DNA from: Struthio camelus
Taxonomy: Eukaryota; Chordata; Aves; Struthioniformes; Struthionidae
Reading direction: 5' to 3'
NCBI RefSeq assembly: GCF_040807025.1
Contig: NC_090945.1
Location: forward strand, 51,151,588 to 51,215,587
DNA length: 64,000 nucleotides
The translations under genes and the position numbers were made by a program. The notes under the pieces are model-generated. The model saw nothing but the letters and a program-made list of their open reading frames with translations. It did no database searches and had not been told where the DNA came from. How positions within the stretch are numbered: the first letter of the stretch is position 1; each line of letters opens with the position of its first letter. Shown here piece by piece: positions 29,101 to 44,100 of the stretch.

Positions 29101-32100
29101 CAGGCAATAAACAGTGGTCTGAGCAATACTACCAAGACTCCAGAATAAGTCTGGAAGAATGAGAGAGAAAATGCAGTTTTAAGTTTCAGCCAAATGGGTA
29201 ATAAATATTGAAAAGGACTGAAAAAAAAATACTAAGCCATTTATTAGTCTAAGGGATCAGTGCAGTCCTGAACTAGAGAATCTTTAAACACTATTATCAA
29301 TTCTCAGACTAGACAAAACTACTAATATTCAAAGTTCAAAGACCTTGAGAAACTCAAAGAGCTCTTGAGAAACTCACCCTAAGTATTTTCACTGTTTACC
29401 TTGGCATGAGTACAGACATGGTACTGAACAGTTAATTAAAATATAAAACCCAAAAGATGTAATCAATACAAGGGAGAGCAGAATATTAGTAAGAATTCAG
29501 GTGACTTTGTAGAGACAGTACCACACTAGTTATAAAGGCAAGTTCATGCTTTATGAACTAATAGTCAAGCTCTGTTTTAGAAGAGAAATATCTGGAAGGG
29601 AATGAGCAAAGGAGAGCTCTAACTGTCCCAGTCAAATCAAAGGATGACCGATCCAACATTTAATTTTCATAGCTCCTGTAATTAAAGGATGGTAGTAGGT
29701 GACAGCTCTTCCCAATAGAGACAGCAAACCATTTATCTTTATCCTGCTAACTGGCAGTAACACCTCATCTGCCTATGTAATTTACTTAGAAATATATCCT
29801 TCTGGAACACGGATAACTGGCAAGAGTGAAAAGAAAGGCTAACAGAAGTGAGGAGACTGAAAGCCTATTCTCAGAAAGGAGGACTAAAAAGTGTGTTTAA
29901 TCCAGCTGAAGATAAAAGCTGGAGAGCAGACAGACAGGCGAGGAGGCTGATCTATTTTAGCCAAAGGATAATGAGAGCCACTTTACAGCTATGGGCTTCA
30001 GTGCTGTGAAATAAGTTAAAACACTTGTATTTGTTAGATCCAGAAGAGCTTGCGTTGTGAAGTTAGGATGGAATGACCAAAATATGGTACCTGATAATCC
30101 CTTAAGGCTATATTTATTCAAATCCAAAGCAACTCCTAATTCAGCAAGCTTTTGCAGTAAGTGTAAAGAAGCCTTAAAAAAAGTTTTTTTTTTTTTTTAA
30201 AAAAAAAAAAGCTACTTACCTATTTCTCATTATAATGATATATATTCAGTTGCTCTAGCAGACCAAACTTAAAAAGCATGTTTAAAACAACACTGATTAA
30301 GACTAAAGATGGGGTCATATGCTAGACTGGGAGAAATCTAGACGTTGCAAACTTGCACTTGCAGCCAGCCAGCCAGCCTCCCACCTCCATTCCTGACTAA
30401 ATCCTTAAGTAGCTCTGGGACTTGAACAAAGCCCAATGATTTTTTTCAGGAGGAGGGGGGAAGGGGGAGAGGTGGTCAGCTCTGATCTCAAATTACGACA
30501 CCCCCAACCCTCCAAAAGTGTTGCGCATTGTTTGCGGTCACAAATTAGTTGCTTGCTTAAAGGTACTTTTTATTTATCATCCCAAGGGCTCTCAAAAAGC
30601 ATATGGAAGAAACCACAATTAATTTGCTTTCAGGGCTTAAACAACCCCAAATGGAAGTCTGTTCAAAGTCCATATACAAAGTGGTTTATAGCTATACTTG
30701 GATAAAACATTTAAAAAGAGCAAACTGCACTTTAAGAATGCAGTTTTGTATGTAATGCTCTCTGTAACGCATTCACATGTGTCTTGTGCATACACAGGCA
30801 GTTGCCACAAATGAACAGCAACCTTCTCGACAGTTTATCACCATTTGTCTTAACACTGGTTGTGCACAGATGCACTGTGCTAGTGCATCAGCTGTTCCAT
30901 AGCACCCAGGGAGGTGGGAACGGAGGTGCGCTAGTGTTTACTGAAGGGCACAAACAGCAGGAGACAGCTAGGTTCTCTGCTGAATTGAGCGTTCTAATGC
31001 CTGCGTGCAACATGGCGTGTTCATCACAACTGTTGATGCACAGCAACTTGTTATCCCACAGTAAACTTTTCCTCTCTTCCAAAACACTAATTTCTGGAAG
31101 ATGGAAAAGTTTAGATTTAGTTAAATACAGTATATGATGTTGTACACTGCACATAGCTGAAGACAAAATTAGATAAATATATTCTTTCCAATCCTGTATT
31201 TGTGAACCACTCCATCAATTTCCCCCCCAAACATAAAAGTTTAGCCACTAGAGCAGTATACTGCCGAGTTTTCAAATTAAGTCTATAACTATCAGTCTGC
31301 TTTACTTCTGTGAATTGCCTACATGTAAGGCAGCAGTTGCAGATTGTTGGCTGCAGGCCAAGTTTAGCACTATTTTACTGAAATCTGATAGTGACTTGTT
31401 ATTTCATGAACTAAAAGAAAAAATTTCCAAGATTTAAGTGGCTTGTATTGACCTTTAGAAATTACTCACCTCACCCTCTCCTTTGACAGCCAAGTAATTC
31501 ATTTCTTCTACATCAACAAGCTTTATGATATTGCATGGCATCGGTGCCCCAACATGACCTATTAAACAAAAACAGTTCAATGGACTTGATGAGTTTTTGG
31601 CTAGATCCTTATACCAATAATCTGCCTACATATTTAAGTTATCCAAAAGATGGAATACTAGTTTCTGATAATATATTATACCAATACAGTAGTTTTAATT
31701 TCTTGGTACTGAAATATGTAAGTTCTCAGATATCCCTAGAACATTATGAACTTCTGAACCATGTACTCAGGCTCACTATCTTTTTACTGTTATGAGCCTT
31801 CCTCTATGGACATACTTCAGCGGCAGAAATCTCAATATAAACTTGAAATACTAGTGTTATTTCAGGTAAGGAGCTAGTGGTGTAACAGCTGAGAGAAGCT
31901 TAGACTGCTCTGACACCAAAAAAATGCCATTTAGGTTTCCAGTGCTATATTTATACACAGCAGATGCCGATCCTCCAAGAATCACAAAGGCTTGGTACTA
32001 TGACCTCTTCTCTCCTACATCCATTTCAACTTAAAAGGACAAAGTCCGTTAAAGGTTTGGATTGTTTAAACACTTGATGCCCTTATCTCTTCTAGCTATT

Positions 32101-35100
32101 TAGAGGTCTCTTCTAAGCTTTTTCTTATTTTCCTGAGGAAAAACACTATTTTATGCTTTATGATAGGTATAAGGAGCATTAAGTGATTTGAAACTTCAAG
32201 ATGCTGATCACAGATAGGCAGACAATTAGACACCATACCTGCTGTCCAGTCACCAGGCAGTGATAGCGAGCATCCAGCTGTGCATTCAGTCTGTCCATAA
32301 CCTTCATAGAACTAGGAAGTGAAGCCAAAAGCTTATTTAAAATTTCTTGCTTTTCAAAGCATAATCTCTTCGTTAAAAGAAAATTAATATTCTACTTGTT
32401 TTTTCTAGTCAGGTTTAAATTCAGGTTTAGCATAATTCTCAACATTTTCTATTAAAAAAAACCCACACACCGTATTACAAAGTCTTACTGAAATACACAA
32501 TTTCAAGCACTATTATTCCACCTTCAGTTCTGATATTTACTTAACATTTAACTCCAATTCATGCACTATATATGCACAAACCAAAACAGAAACCAACAGT
32601 GAGAGCTCAACAGAAAGAAGCTCTAAGAATAGAACATAAGCACAAGCAGTAACAAGTTTGTCCAAGACAGCCAGGAATGAATATCTATATCCCATTACAG
32701 CTCTGTAGCTATCATATACAAGACAGGCTTCCCCTTTACGTGCAGAACTCACTGCTACAACAGAAGTGAAAAACTTGAAGTCAAAGCAGCCTCATATTTT
32801 ACGGTTACAAAGAGTGTTTTAATCAACTGCAAGGACTGGAAACGTTAAGACATTTGTTCCATCCTGTGCAGAGATTTATTGAGATTTTACCTCAAAAAGC
32901 ATATACTTTGAAGAGGTTCTTTGGTTAGAATTAATGCAGTTTGTGCAAGAACGTTAAAGTTTACGGCAGCCCAAAAAAGCCTTTCCCTTAAGATAATTGA
33001 GTTGGTTACTTCAGTATTATAAAGACTTCGGTGCAAGTACAGAAGTCTCAGGGGATTAAGAGGTGAACTCTAAAGGAATTCAGTTTGTAAATATGCACTT
33101 GTATAGCCTCCAAAATGCTAAAATAGTTATCCATGTAATCAGACCACTAGAAATACCTCCAACATCAAAGCTTGAATCAGTTACCAGAATCTGCATGTTT
33201 TGGATTAAGGCCAGGAAACTCACCTGACAGCCAAGAGCTGTTCTTAGGAAGGTCAGTACACTTGCAGATACAGGTGCTGCTCCTGTGATCATCAGCCTTA
33301 CTTTTCCTCCCAAACTTGCCTACAACAGACACAAGATACTGTGGACACCAAAAGCATTTTAGAGAGAAGTCTCCAGGGTCTTCCCTCCCACCCTCAGTCA
33401 CTACTCACCTACAAGTGCCACCCAAAAGTGTTAGAGGTTAGAGTTTAGCATCCTATAGCAAGTTGTCTTTCTTTGTGTTTTACCCTCATAGCGGCTGGAA
33501 GAAATCATCTCTCAAATATGCAGTACCTACATATGCTCCCTGTGGTGTTACTGCACTATAGACTTGGCCAGAAGTCTAAAGAGCATAAGTCATAGCCTTA
33601 CAGCAACAGCTTTGTATTTAGAGTGGTCATACTGTAAACCCATCTTGTACCTGCTTCTCATACATCCTGAACACTATAAAATCAGCCACAGGGGTTCATT
33701 GTACAACCAAGGTTAAGGCAAGTGAACACCATGCATAACACCAGGCTTGCTTACAACCTACCAGCAGTGAGGAGGCTGTAGGGGCAACAGGTGGCACTAA
33801 GTAACATTTAGCTTTCATCTTTCAGAAAGACAGTGTTTGCTTTCAAAGGGGGTAAAAGAGGGAAGAACTAGGAGTGTTTCAGAATAACTTCCCTATTACA
33901 ATTAACGGATTATTAAAACAAAGGGAACTGAAAAAAAATGCAGGTGCAAACAAAAAGCAGGACTGCTGAGTTCTACTCCGAATAGCTAGGCAGTCTTTAA
34001 TCACAGAGATGCAACCACATACCGTACTATAACCACTCTTATTAACTCAGCTATTGCAAACTAATGCCTATAAACTACTAAGTAGATGGGACCTATACAG
34101 TGATGCTTCACACTTTCACTATTAAAATCACATGTCACCCTGCTGTTCTGTACCATAAAGTAAGCATATTCGGAGGCCTGTTCCCAGAACAATCATCATT
34201 ACTAAATAAATGGCCAAATAAAGTTATCCCTTTTCTAACACCTGTAACCCAAAGGGTCTTAAGTAGGCAAGCAGAGACTTTCAAGCATACCTGTATTCTG
34301 CTGAAGATGAATTTATCCCAGAAACTGTTATTTCTGATTATACCACTTCTGAGTTCTGCTTCTTTCCTCTTTGAAGCAAAATCCAGCAGCCACCTCTTCA
34401 GTGATGTATTTGCCTGTCCAAAAATCTATTAAGGAAGATGATCTTGCATTAGCAGTCTCACAGACTACCATTCCCTTTTTCTTACAGTAACATACGTAAA
34501 GACTCTTTAACAGTGACATACAGGTCAACTAAACAACCTTTATTGGTAAGCTTCGTAATTATGGAAGGAAACGCTTGCAGACTTAGATTTTGGCCTCCAC
34601 CTCAGTTCAAGCACTTAACTAGTTCTCACTTCTCATCCAGCTATGTGTATTGCTTTTTTTGGTGTATTGTTTCTCCATTAAAATGAAAATGGATGTTTTT
34701 CTACCCCAGTTTGATTTAATTTTGAGTTCAGCATAATCCTCAACATCTTCCAAAAGACATGCCACCATTATACATAAAGTAATATACACATAGTTTAAAA
34801 AAATAAGTTTTCCAAGGAGATGCAGGTTCCTTCAGAAGTTTGTCTGACATATAAAAGCTCGCTTTTCAGGTCACTTTTGAAAGGCTCCTTACAGTTGCTT
34901 CCAGAAAGCCACAGAGCAGACAGAAAGACAGACCACAGACTAACATATTTGCTTTAAGAGAGACCCAGCAGCTCTCCTCAGCACTACTGGGGTCCCCACC
35001 TCAGTTCCCCCTTTTTGAACTTTATATGCCAGGTTACTACAAGGCTGGGTGGGGTTGAACCTGTGCCATAGAAGTGTGAAAGCCTCATGGCACCAGAGAC

Positions 35101-38100
35101 AACAAGCAAGAGGACATGGGGGAAAAGAGAAGACAGTCCCAAGTTTCTGGGTCTCTGTTTCTACAGCTCCCTTATAGAATGCCCAAGCAGAAAGGTGGGT
35201 AAGTTTTAAGCCCTACAGACCAATGGGCAGGTCTCAGGATTCTGTCCCCTCCAAATGCATCAGTTGTGCTATTTGTTCTGGAGACAAACAGAACAAGCAT
35301 TATACCACTTGCTGTTTCAAAGTACTTTTCCAACAGGCAAGGTCCTTGCCTGATCCTTGCCTCTGGCCTCACAGGTAGGCAACTGCTGGCTAAGGGCATA
35401 CGATGCGTCTGCCATTTCTTTAGCAACCAAAATAATACTAGTGGCATCCTCCAACTCCTCTGGCTGTGTCCTATGATTAGTCAGTCATCTATATACAAGA
35501 GGATAATTTAAAATCCTAAGTCTAAAGGAGAGAATCAAGTTCTGAATTCCCACCTTGGATGACCCAGCTCAGGGTAACAGGCAAACAGCAAGTACCAAAG
35601 AGAACGGGGCTGCTGACACACCCTCTCCCCAGCACTCCTGACTAGCTGGTTTAGATCTCCCTGCTAGATATGCTGGCTCTTGGGTAGAAAATTTGTACGT
35701 GTCCAAGTGACCACAGGCAAACAGCTGATCCAGGTTTGCAAATTCCGCTCTATGAGTCAGATGCTTAGTGTTCACATGCCACATTTTTAGCGTCGTGTTC
35801 ACGTGGTAGACTGGACTTAAATAGCTTGCTCAGAACAAAACATTAAGTCATTAATAAAGCTGGACAAAACCCAAGTCTCCTAGTCAGACTTCTCTACACT
35901 AGGATTTGCTGCCTGGAAGTGCTTTAACACAACCAAATACTACTTCCTATACTTTCAGTCCTGCTTAGGAAGGGAGACAGCAATTTGTTAACATGCTGAT
36001 TGAGCGTCCCAGAGCACAACAGTTACTTCTACCATGTTAGCCCAGGCTTCAGAAAGATCTCTTAAAACCCTGCCAGGTTCTAAACTCACACCTTTAGACT
36101 TACCTTGTCAAACATTCTGTTCAACAGTCTTGGCACTACAGGAAATACAGTTGGCTGCAACGTTTTTAGGTCATCCATAAGTAGTCTGATATCCCCTTGA
36201 AAGAATCCTATCCGAGCTCCATGGCACAGAATCACACACTGTTAGAAATAAGTAAATGCCTGTGAAAACTCTCTGTATAATTTGTTCTAGCTATAGGGTT
36301 GTCATACATAGATATGTGGGGTGGACTGTACAGGGTCCACCTCAAATCCTCCCAGCTTCTGGACAAGTTCTACAAAATGGGACAGGAAAACTCAAGGAGC
36401 AAGACATGCTTGTTGTACACAGGCCAAGGACTTTGATATAACAAGATATTGTACAAAAGTCTTTATCTGAAAGGCTATCTGGTCACATAAGGCCATGCCA
36501 GCGATCCAGAGGTCACAAAGATTGAAAAGAAAAGAGCTCTCTGTTTTAAAGTTCATTTAACAAGCTTATTAAAATACCAGAACTTTGTTCCCTGCTATAC
36601 ACTAAGAAACTGTGCATTTAAGTCAGCGCATGCTATGTACTGGTCCAACAGGAATTTCTGCTTTGAGCTATTTGTTTTTCACTCTCTTACATTTCAGTTT
36701 TCCTTCCTGTTTCACCGCACAATTGACACAAGCAAAGGATTTGCTGTTACGTGATCAAGACGCTCTCTGGAAGATTCTGGAAAAAAGAGCCACTCCTTAT
36801 CCTGCATCACTTTAGACCTACACCCAAAGAAGGAAGGCTTAGTCTTGTAGCGTTCCATAGTCTGTCTGGAATCTTCCCCCACCTCAATATCTATTCCCAG
36901 ATTTTTTTCCCCCCCATTTTCTTGGTATTTTATTTGTTCTTTTTAATAACATCCCTACTCTTTTCGTGTTTCTCTATAGCTACCCGTTTTACTTCTTCCC
37001 CTTCCCCCGTAGCACCTCTTCCTTCATTTCCTGCCATCCATTGTTAGCAAGTCTCATGTGTGGAAAGCATAAAGACTCACTTTTCCTCTCCACCCATGTT
37101 TTGCCACCACCTACTAAAAAGGAGCAAATGCATCAGTCCAAATGCAGTGAGCAGCAACTGTCTTTGCTTGGCAGGAACGCACATGGCCTGTCATTTTCTT
37201 TGACCCTCTAGCTTCCTCAGGAAGCAGAGATCAGCAACCACCAGCTTTGCAGCAAAAGGGGACAGGCTTTTTAACAAGGGACAGGCTTTAAAAATGGTTT
37301 CTCACAGACCATGTTCATATCTCTCCCCAATAGTACAGAATCTTTTCTCCTTTCTAGAGGCTGAAAGCTTTTTTGCTTAACCACCTTAGGCAGATATACC
37401 TCTTTTGTTGAGGCCTCAAACAATAAAGGAATACTGAGATCCAAACCCTCTGCTCCTCATTTTATTTTTTGGAACACAAGTTTCCTTCCTGTTTCTACTG
37501 CATAACAAAGAGCAGAGCTGTTACCTAAAACAGAGCTTGCACCTTCTGATGCCAGATGGAAACCAATACAACAGACACTGAAGCATAACCGGTGTCCAAG
37601 TTACCAGAAAAAGCAGTGCTGAACGTCTAAGGGCAACTGTATACCTCACTTAAGCTGTACCTATTCCCAGTCTTCATAACAAATGTGTACATGTGCATCC
37701 ATGTAAATAAAAATACACAGGCACACATTGACCTAACCCTTTCATTAGAAAGCTCAGAATTTCTAACTGAAATCACAGGACTCAACTTCTGGCTCTGTAT
37801 ATCTTTGTATACTTGCATGGAGGCAGTTTTGTTTCTTACAACAATTGGGATACATCCAGCTTCAGCATACACACACTATTTCAGTAATGTTATCACTTAA
37901 CTATGGGCTCAAAGTTCTTTATTAACACTGCCATTACTAAAACAGCCCTGAAGTTTCTCATCCTCCAAAATGGAGCTCCAAGTTTCACCAAATAGTAAAA
38001 CAGACTATCCAGACTTCAAAGTTTGTCATTTAATGCCATTAGAAGCTATTTTCCTTTTTTTTTTTTTTCGGGGGCGGGGGGGGGGGGGGGGGGGAAGGGA

Positions 38101-41100
38101 ATGGAAGGAGGGAGGGGGAGCTACCACAGACAAAAAAAAAAGAAAGAAAAACCGTACTCCATTGATAAAAAAAATCCCTCCTTTTTATTGAGGTGTCTTG
38201 GAAGCAATGGTAAGTGTAACTATTTTAAAATTAGTTTTATGTAAGCAAGCAGGATGCCACATTAGTCTGCAAATAAAGTTTATTCTATAAGAATAATAGG
38301 ACAGGTTTTTAAATATTGCACTAGTTCTACTGAGGAATTTCTAGGTAGTTTAAGTGTGCTGAGGGATTTCCTTGCATTCTAGTAAACCAGTTTCTCATTA
38401 ACCCTAGTGCTAAGGTTAAGGCTTATATTTAGGTATGAAAACAAATGGTCTAGTATTCATAGTTTATGAGATATTGTTTTCCTGAACCTTACCTCAACCA
38501 ACCTTTCAAACATGTGCGCAAGAGGCAAAAAGGAATAGTGTGTATCACTAGGATTCAAGAGACATGCACTCTGTAAGAAAAAATAAGCTTCAATAGTTCT
38601 GTAGAACAAACGAATGCGTACCTCAACAATTCTCTCAAACATATGAGCCAAGGGTAGGAATGATATCAGAATGTCTTCAGGGCAAGGTATGAATACTTTC
38701 TGAAAGTGGAAGTGTTCAGCAAAAGAGAATTAAAGAGAATTAAAAATCAATTAAGTTGAACCCAATACGTAATCAGACATCTTAGCTCTTCAGTTTTGTC
38801 TATAATGAAATCACACTCTGGTTTTCTTTCACTAAAAATATTACATGCATCAGAAGTCACTGTTGTAAACAGATATTACAGAAATTATAATCTTTTGCTA
38901 GAGCCGAGTATGGTAGTCATTCAGATTATTGCATGCATGATTACGAATAGAAACAATTTAAGAGGAGTCACAGAAAATTCCATTACAGATATGATGAAAA
39001 GAGAAATTAAAGTATGTCTTCAGAGTACAATATTCCAGACTAGGTCATCCTAGGTCAGAAAGTTCATCTGTTCAGTTTGCTGTAAGATCTACAGCAAGAG
39101 CATCTTATGCAATCTAACCCTGAGACCAGTTGCTTAATTTCATTCCACATGCAGAGTACTTGGCAAAACAAATATGGCTGCATTTTTAACCACATCTGTT
39201 TTTGTTCGATCTTACAGTTGTCTTCATAGCTAGCCTGCAAGTGAACTTTAGTAGCCTACCGTAAACTAAAAGACTGCACTAAGTATGGATACATGGAGTT
39301 ATGCTTCTCACATGTTCATGCAAGTACTCAAAGTATTTCAGGGGTTAATATACCTAATACCTCCCCCCCATTCTTAACACAGAACATCAGTCTCTATGTA
39401 GACTCTGACAGAGAGCTTACATTGCTGACAAACACTATGAGTCTGTGGCAGAATGTAATGCCTATCTCCATCAGGATTTCTGTAGGATTTGGTCTGATGT
39501 TACCCACGGCAGAATGAAATCCTGCTTTTCTCTGCACTCCTAGACCACCACTTCTTAAGTGGAGATGCTACACCTTGGGACTGGGGGAGCAAACAATGCT
39601 CTGCCCATAGTTCCTCATCAAGGTGGCAGCATGCTACACCCATAGCTGAAGCCAAGGCACTATTTCCAGCTAAGCAAAGTGGACCTCAGTAACAGTGGAA
39701 TGACTTTATTCTAGACCTTTTTTTATACTGCTCAACATCTAGAGGAATGGCCTGAATGTTACCTCACTGCCCAGCTTTGGGCATATCCACACAACCCAAT
39801 GCAGTAAACATACTGCAAGTTCCCAAGCTGGGCCAGACCAGTGATCGTTACGCAGTAATATTGGCTTGGGCAAAAACAAAACACAACACCCCAAAAACCA
39901 GTTGGTAGATCCACATTAATCCAAAATGTGGCACTGTTCGCTGCACAGCTATTTCATTTCTGGTCCAGAACGAGTTACATTCAAAAGAGACTAGGAGGGT
40001 TCCTGACCCTGAAAGAAGAAACCAGTAAGATCTATGCAACCAAATCTAACCAGATCTAGAGCTTAGAGCTTTATCCACTCTTGCATGGGAAGGCATCAAA
40101 AAACAAAACAAAAACCACATCTGTCAAAAACTATGCAACTTTTCACATGTCCTCCAAAGCAAGAGGAAAGGGCCTCAGATAAATGCTGACTTCAGAACTA
40201 GCACTGACAAGAGTGCCATCAAGTTGACTTCTCCACTTGGATCTTACTGTGTTAAGACCAAAGGCAGTGAGATTTTTCTCCTAAGATGCTTCCCTTCGTG
40301 TTAAATTGTACATGGTACAAATCCACAATGTTACCCTTGCAGTTTACCTCCGTAGCTTTCACAAAAGCTGAAGCATTGCTGACTATGTTTTGATGAGTGA
40401 TCATAGCTCCTTTGGGGTTTCCTGAGGAAGAAGCACATCAAGATGAAACAGTGATCTCTTTAGGTCCTTTAAGTTATCAAGCAGAGATAACAGTAAACTA
40501 ATAGCATTTCATCAATCAGTAAGTCCTTTCCTAGATAATAAGACCCTTCTTTGTGTATTAAACAAAAGCAGAGAATGGGCTAACACATTTGCAAGAATAG
40601 CTTGGAACAGTTAAGGTGCGGGCGTGTTGAAGTCCTCATGTTATTTATGAGACCAAATCCTTAAGAAGCCGTCATCTCTCTAACAAACTTCTGTTATCCA
40701 AAATTCAATAACTCTGAAGATCCAGCTATTGAACTCAGCTTTCTCTACTTAACTCTGTTTTAAAGATGTAACTAATGCTGTGCTCTTCCCAAAACTCTCC
40801 CCAGTGTTGGATCCTGTCGCACACTTGAAATTTTGATTCTCATCCAGGCACTTGTCTTTCTCTTTTGGTCCTACAGTAAGTTGCACAGTGTGTAAGAGCT
40901 AAGAAACAGATCCTGCTATTATAGCTAAAAGACTACCAGAGAACTGAAAGTTTGGAATATGATCCAGAACCCTTATTGTAACGGAAATACATTTTCAGTA
41001 CCCATTTCTGATCCCACAAAAGGTAACCTCCCCCCTTCCAAGACATTGCAACTCTATTGATCAATGGGAAAAAATACATATATCAAAAGGAGCCTTACCA

Positions 41101-44100
41101 TAAAACTTCCCCAGCTACTACTTGCCAAAAAGATGCAGCAGCAGGGGGAAGTCTTTGGGTGGAAGGGGAGGAATGAAGTGCTTCTGAATTAGTTTTGCAC
41201 AGACAGGATAATAAATTCTGCATAATGTATTGAGGTGTACCTGTTGTTCCACTGGTGAAACAGATGACTGCTAGATCTTCTGGCTTTGGAGGCTATGAAA
41301 GTTAAGAAAGTATTAGTATGGTTAAGATAGCAAGGAAAAAGATTTTCCTGGATAAAACACTGAAATACTAGTGTTACCTTGAGCTATGGGAGACAGGTAA
41401 ATTTGCTAGTTTGATCTACAGAATGCTACCCAACTTTAGATTAAACTGCTTGAACTAATTCCATACTTACCATAGGTTTTTGCCGGTGTGCTCTTCCCAG
41501 CTCCTATAGAAGGGGGAGAAAGGTAAGAGAGATGGTTTAGACACAAAAGCATTGCCTTTTGCTTTAAATTTAACAAACAAGATGTTATCAAACACTATTA
41601 ACATTCTATCATTTAGACTGTTCTGGCATTTTAACCATAAAAGTGTTGTGAAGGCTTTAAAACATTTTTAAAAGATGCAGAAACAGAAGAACTAGTATGT
41701 TCTACAAATACAGACATGATAACTAACCTAAACCACATATAAATGTTTTATTTGGGGAAAAAAAACAATACAAACATATACAAGAGAAGCTCAAGGTTAA
41801 GCAGTGTCACGATAAGCCATACAGTCAGTCCAGTAGCTCATGTAGGAGATACATGCCACTGACTGCCATTGAATAGATGAATCAATACTTGCCTTCGTAG
41901 GCACCTCACATGTACATCACTGCTTGTGAAGAAAAAGACTGAAGCTTGCAGTGAAGGGTCACTGGTGGTCCGTACTCCTTTTGCACTGAGGAGTGGAGAG
42001 CATAAAATTCTCTCCCCCCCTCAAACCTCCTTTCCTTCTTTCTCCTGCCTTACCATTATTTAGGCCAGACCATTAAGGATGCCACAAATCTGAAGAGGCA
42101 GAGAGGAATAGATACCAAATACATCCCTTTACCAGTAGAGGATATAATGAGTAAGAGGAAAGATTTGAAAGCTTAAGCTCAATACTAATGAGCTTAAAAG
42201 TTTCAAGTCTAGACTTCTTATTTTTATGCCCATTTAGGATTAGAAACTATACTAGTTTAAGAACTTCTGCAAGACTGACCTCTTGTTAAGTATAGGTTTG
42301 GAAGCACCCTTTGAGGGCAGATACATCACTTCATCATTGCCTTTACATTCTAACTATGCCAAGACAATTACACATTCATTTACTAGCCCTAGCCTTACTT
42401 TAGTTTGTGATGCACCTCTTGGGTTACCCAAAGATATTTTAGGCAAGGAGTAAATACCAGTAAAAACAGTTAACGTTCCCAGACTAAAAGTTTGTCTTTT
42501 TGACACGGTGCCAATGCACAGAAGTTTGCCCACATGACAACACTGCTGCCTGTCAAAACAGCAGCATCTGCATTCCAGGTGCCACTAGAAGCTCAGTACT
42601 TCTCTACAGCTTGTTTTGCGCAAGATCCACTGTTTACTGATTATATAGCCAAGACCTAAACACCCTTCTTTTGTGGTAGAAGAACTCTAACATCTCTTCC
42701 TGTTGAAGAGCCGTTTATTCACAGCTACACAGTTCTAAGTAACTATACTACATGCACAGATATTAGGCATCAGACACCAAGCTTATGGCATCTGGGAGAT
42801 ACTCAGAAAGACTGGTCAAATAACCTATAAAGCCCAGGTGAACAAAGCTTCCAGGCCAGAAATCCAGAAAAGTACGTACTTAAAACTAGAAATAGTCATT
42901 CTAATCTAAAGTTCCTAAACAGCTCAGAGGTGCCTCTTGGGAGCAACTGGAAGTCCCCAGCCCTTAAGAACAGGTGACAAGAATTTATTCCTGCTCACTG
43001 AAGCTGCTAGAAATATTTAAGTTTTTTTGCCCAATTTGTTTGGGATTTAGACAAGTCGCTATTACTACTGTGTTCACCTAAACATGAAGTGTTGGAGTTA
43101 AAATAGCATAGTTAAGCCAGAGCTACATTATGCTTCTGAAAAACTCTAAGCACCCAACTTAAAAGATGCATTAAACTCTGGTTTCTTTTTCCTGTAGCTA
43201 GAAAGATCCAGGGGGAAGCATCTTTCTGTGCTTAAAGAGTTCAGTTCCAGGAGAGAGGCTAGTTTTAACATACCAACCGTTTCTTGCGGTTTTGGCCAAT
43301 TTTTTTTTTCCCTTCAAACTTTAATCCAACCCTTTTCCCAGTCAACTATAGCACTGTATAAGTCACTTACTCTGCATAATTTCTCTAGTTCCATTTCAAC
43401 CTTGGCAGTCTTGCTGAGGCAGGTTAGCTAAGATACAGTTAACCATCTTTTAAAAGACATGCTGACAATTTTTTCTCTTTACCAGAAGGTGGCCCCATTA
43501 ACACAGAAAACGGCTGTGAAAACAAGTTCAGTAAAACAGTCCCATGAAATTAAGCAATTTTTGCAGGTGTCTCAGTAACTGGCATAATTCAAGCATGATT
43601 ATTTGGAGATGCTAAAGTCTCTGTGAGCCAAGTTTTCACAAGAATTCAAGCTGGAACCAGGCTAAGCCCTGTTTCATAATTCCACAATAAAGATGTACTT
43701 CAGGCAGTTTGCTCCTGGGACAGATTTCTCCAGTAATGAAACTGTAACAAAAGATCCATGCAGACAAGCACAGCTATAAGCCCCTGAATACTAAGTAACT
43801 AGGCAAGACAGTTTCTGCTTTCAAAACCTAGAAACCACATTACCAGAGGCTAACCTTGGAAAGATTGACTACTATTCTTTTCATCCCCCCCCCAAAAATA
43901 TCTTGTAGATTCAGTGCACAGGGGCAAAAATGTCATTTTTCACTACAAAACCAAAACCTATACAGATTCTTATAGAAATCAGTATTTCTGAAGTATTATT
44001 AACAATATGTTAATTATCATTTCTTACTGCTTCACAGAGGCAAGTCAATGTTCAGACCTGATGTCTCCTCTGGACTATGTTAACAAGCTTTTGTACCATT

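Noticed and set aside
36612..37211. Three overlapping open frames rich in Phe, Ser and Pro
   Set aside because: Result of a pyrimidine-rich stretch; no family resemblance.
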